Made by a program: the position numbers and the translations under genes. Positions 62,140 through 64,000 of a stretch of 64,000 nt of DNA are shown piece by piece. Under the pieces are notes generated by a model. That model searched no databases and had not been told where the DNA came from. It worked only from the letters and a program-made list of their open reading frames with translations. The stretch's first letter is position 1, and each line of letters begins with the position of its first letter. The stretch spans positions 4,588,001 to 4,652,000 of the forward strand of contig OY751491.1 in the NCBI GenBank assembly GCA_963565915.1. The letters run 5' to 3'. This stretch comes from Entoloma clypeatum. Its lineage: Eukaryota > Basidiomycota > Agaricomycetes > Agaricales > Entolomataceae.

Positions 62140-63478
62140 ATGCCCCGAGCAAATGTTCGCAATCAAGTTCTTCGTGCATTTATCTATCATCTGGGTCTTC
62201 GAGACATGTTGTTGCCACCTCATGAGCTCAGTCTCGATGAGTTGATCTTGAGACTCCAAGCAGACCTCGAGATGTTCAAACAGATCAAGACTGCTCGGTA
62301 CCTCAACCCTCGCACATCTATTCCAAAGTCTGGTTCCCTTCATTTAGCTTGGCAGTATGCTCAAAACCCACTTCACCATGATCTTTTCCTCCAAATGCTT
62401 CGCCTCTCACCCTATGCATTCCAAGTGCTTGTTGAACTCATCCAGGACCATCCCGTATTCCACAACAACTCAAATGTTCCTCAGATGTCTGTTGAATACC
62501 AGCTAGCAGTCACTCTGTATTGCATGGGACGATTCGGAAATGCTGCGTCACTGATCGATGTTGCGCGGGAGGCTGGATGTTCGGAAGGAGCAGTTGAGCT
62601 CTGGACTGATCGATGTTTGGAAGCGATCGAATCTTTTCATGATCTCTTTATCCGTTCTCTTACTCCTGAGGAGAAAGAAACTGAAAAGAGCTGGATAGAT
62701 CAGAGTATGGGATTCAGTGGTTTGTGGCGAGACGGATGGCTAATGTATGACGGCACCATTGTTGTCCTTTATGCCCGACCGGGAATGGAGGGCGATGCCT
62801 ATTATACTCGAAAATCCAATTATGGCCTGAACCTGCAGGTGAGTTAACTCGGCAGGTTCATTTCCAAGTTTCGGTTGATCCAATATTGCCTAGGTGGGGA
62901 ATGTACCCTCGACATTACGCATCGTTGACTATTCCCATGGATTGACTGGTGCAGCACATGATGCAACGGCATTCGAACATACTGCAGCTCACAAATATCC
63001 GGACTTTCTGTTTCAAGGCCAGGAATTTGCATGGACCGATTCAGCTTATCCGTTGGGTGAGAGAGTTATCCCAGTGCACAAAATGCCTGCTGCTGGACTT
63101 CGTGCAAATGCAATCTTTGACAAGGCTGTGTCGCACTTACGCGTTCGATCAGAGCATTGCATGGGAGCATTAAAAGGGCGTTTCCAGTGCCTACGTGGCC
63201 TTCGCATCAACATCAACACACCTGAAGACCACGTCAAAGCTTTGCGTTGGATCACATGCGCAATTGTGCTTCATAATTTTATTATTGATGTTGAGGGTTC
63301 AGTTTCAGGGGCGTACTTCAAACCCTTGCATACTTTAGCTAACGAGGAGGATGACTCTGGAGGATATGATGAGCACGGAGACATGGATGACGACAATGAA
63401 AATCCAGGGGAGACAAAACGACGGCAACTAACCGCAGAGCTTCTTTTGTATCGCGAAAGCCAGGGTATTCCATTCTAG
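62140..63478 (+). CDS. PIF/Harbinger (HARBI1-like) transposase
   Basis: Exons 62140-62838 and 62894-63478, joined over a 55-nt intron (GTGAGT..CCTAG), give 427 aa. N-terminal helical domain with VEYQLAVTLYCMGRFGNAAS and VAREAGCSEGAVELWTDRCL (HTH-like). DDE_Tnp_4 core: Asp in LMYDGTIV, Asp in AWTDSAYPL, Glu in SEHCMGALKGRF; HNFIID near the C-terminus is typical of the family. Acidic tail. No stops, so possibly functional together with its accessory protein. Start chosen as the first ATG in the open frame. Confidence 0.9.
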
Positions 63479-63572
63479 CTAGCAAGCTAAATGTGTTATT
63501 AGCGAAGAAAACAAGGCTACTATAAGAATGATTAAAGATTTGCTCTATACAGATGCAGTGCCGAGTATCGAG

Positions 63573-64000
63573 TCATGCATCACTTGACTCGCCCCCTTCA
63601 CTGGACTTGTCGAAATCCTCATCCAATTGACCCAGATCCCATTCAGGGGATTGATGACGTGCAACAACCTTCTGAGCCATGGATCCAGTGCGTCGATATT
63701 CACGTCGGGTTATCAGGCCAGCCTCGTATTCTCGAAGACGCAGCTCCCGCTCTTGAAGATCAAGCTTACGTCTTTTCGTCTCTTGCTCTTCGTTGATACG
63801 AGCCATGGCGATATTGAGTGATTTTCTAGGATGGAAAAATACGTTCAGTCGAAGATTTATAGCACATAAAAACATACTTTTGCATGGAAACGAAAGTATC
63901 CTCCAAAGAACGCTTCTTTGGGATAGATGCATTGCTTATTTTCGCCTTTGCGATCGCAGTATCGAGTTTAGCTGAGCCGAACACAGATGGCTTGGGACCT
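63573..64000 (-). CDS. Harbinger accessory protein, 5' end outside window
   Basis: Convergent to the transposase, 95 bp apart. The last exon (63825-63573) reads KRRKLDLQERELRLREYE, a charged coiled coil, and an acidic end. An intron (63877-63826, GTATGT..CCTAG) joins it in frame to SIPKKRSLEDTFVSMQ upstream, and the frame continues to the window edge. Harbinger elements carry a second, Myb/SANT-type DNA-binding protein needed for transposition; the SANT part would lie outside this window, so this identity is inferred. Confidence 0.6.

Larger units (their letters stand above)
62023..64000 (+). mobile_element. PIF/Harbinger DNA transposon, runs off the window
   Basis: Contains a DDE transposase gene and a convergent accessory gene, the two-gene plan of PIF/Harbinger elements. 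A candidate left end is GGGGCACTCAAAG at 62023, directly preceded by TTA (62020-62022), a TWA-type 3-bp target. The right end is beyond the window, so boundaries are unproved. Confidence 0.75.

Overview
This is a transposon-dense stretch of a filamentous fungal genome, most likely a mushroom-forming basidiomycete (Agaricomycete). Reasons: introns of about 45-75 nt with GT..AG ends, a DUF6533-type membrane protein, a GH5 glycosphingolipid/steryl-glucosidase, a PRC2 methyltransferase, and chromodomain Ty3/gypsy, Ty1/copia, Helitron, LINE and PIF/Harbinger elements side by side. Species cannot be named from sequence alone.

Layout. 38-12399: chromodomain Ty3/gypsy element on the minus strand (TSD TCAAT) whose gag is split by an intact copia element at 5372-11161 (TSD TGTCT). 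12400-17100: degraded repeat-rich DNA with a truncated gypsy remnant plus 3' LTR (14732-15799), a 97-bp-arm palindrome and short tandem duplications. 17100-28941: Helitron (RepHel on the minus strand) split by a second, mutated copy of the chromodomain gypsy at 17932-24492 (TSD ATTTG). 28407-29929: head-to-head inverted repeat of the Helitron 5' end around a 200-N assembly gap. 30006-31819: NT-C2 domain gene. 32510-44949: full-length LINE on the minus strand with poly(A) and a 24-bp TSD, its ORF1 split by a second intact copia (38218-44001, TSD GGGGG). 45019-45107: initiator tRNA-Met with a 16-nt intron. 45629-48578: E(z)-type histone methyltransferase. 49122-50690: DUF6533 protein. 51560-54620: relics and a 416-bp MITE-like palindrome. 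54621-57800: GH5 gene on the minus strand. 58847-60726: DM9-domain gene and vWA-domain gene. 62023-end: PIF/Harbinger transposon with transposase and accessory gene, running off the window.

How it fits together. Three nested insertions, each proved by target-site duplications that restore a continuous reading frame in the host element, give a relative history: Helitron before gypsy copy 2; gypsy copy 1 before copia copy 1; LINE before copia copy 2. The gypsy family carries an 11-nt primer-binding site exactly complementary to its own predicted mRNA 5' end (self-priming, as known for Tf1). The copia family carries a PBS matching the anticodon arm of initiator tRNA-Met, and a gene for that tRNA, with its intron inside the PBS-matching segment, lies 1 kb from one copia copy and 70 bp from the LINE 5' end. 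Most LTR-LTR differences and several of the premature stops in gypsy copy 2 are CpG to TpG changes, the mark expected of cytosine methylation. A PRC2 methyltransferase gene sits next to this transposon cluster.
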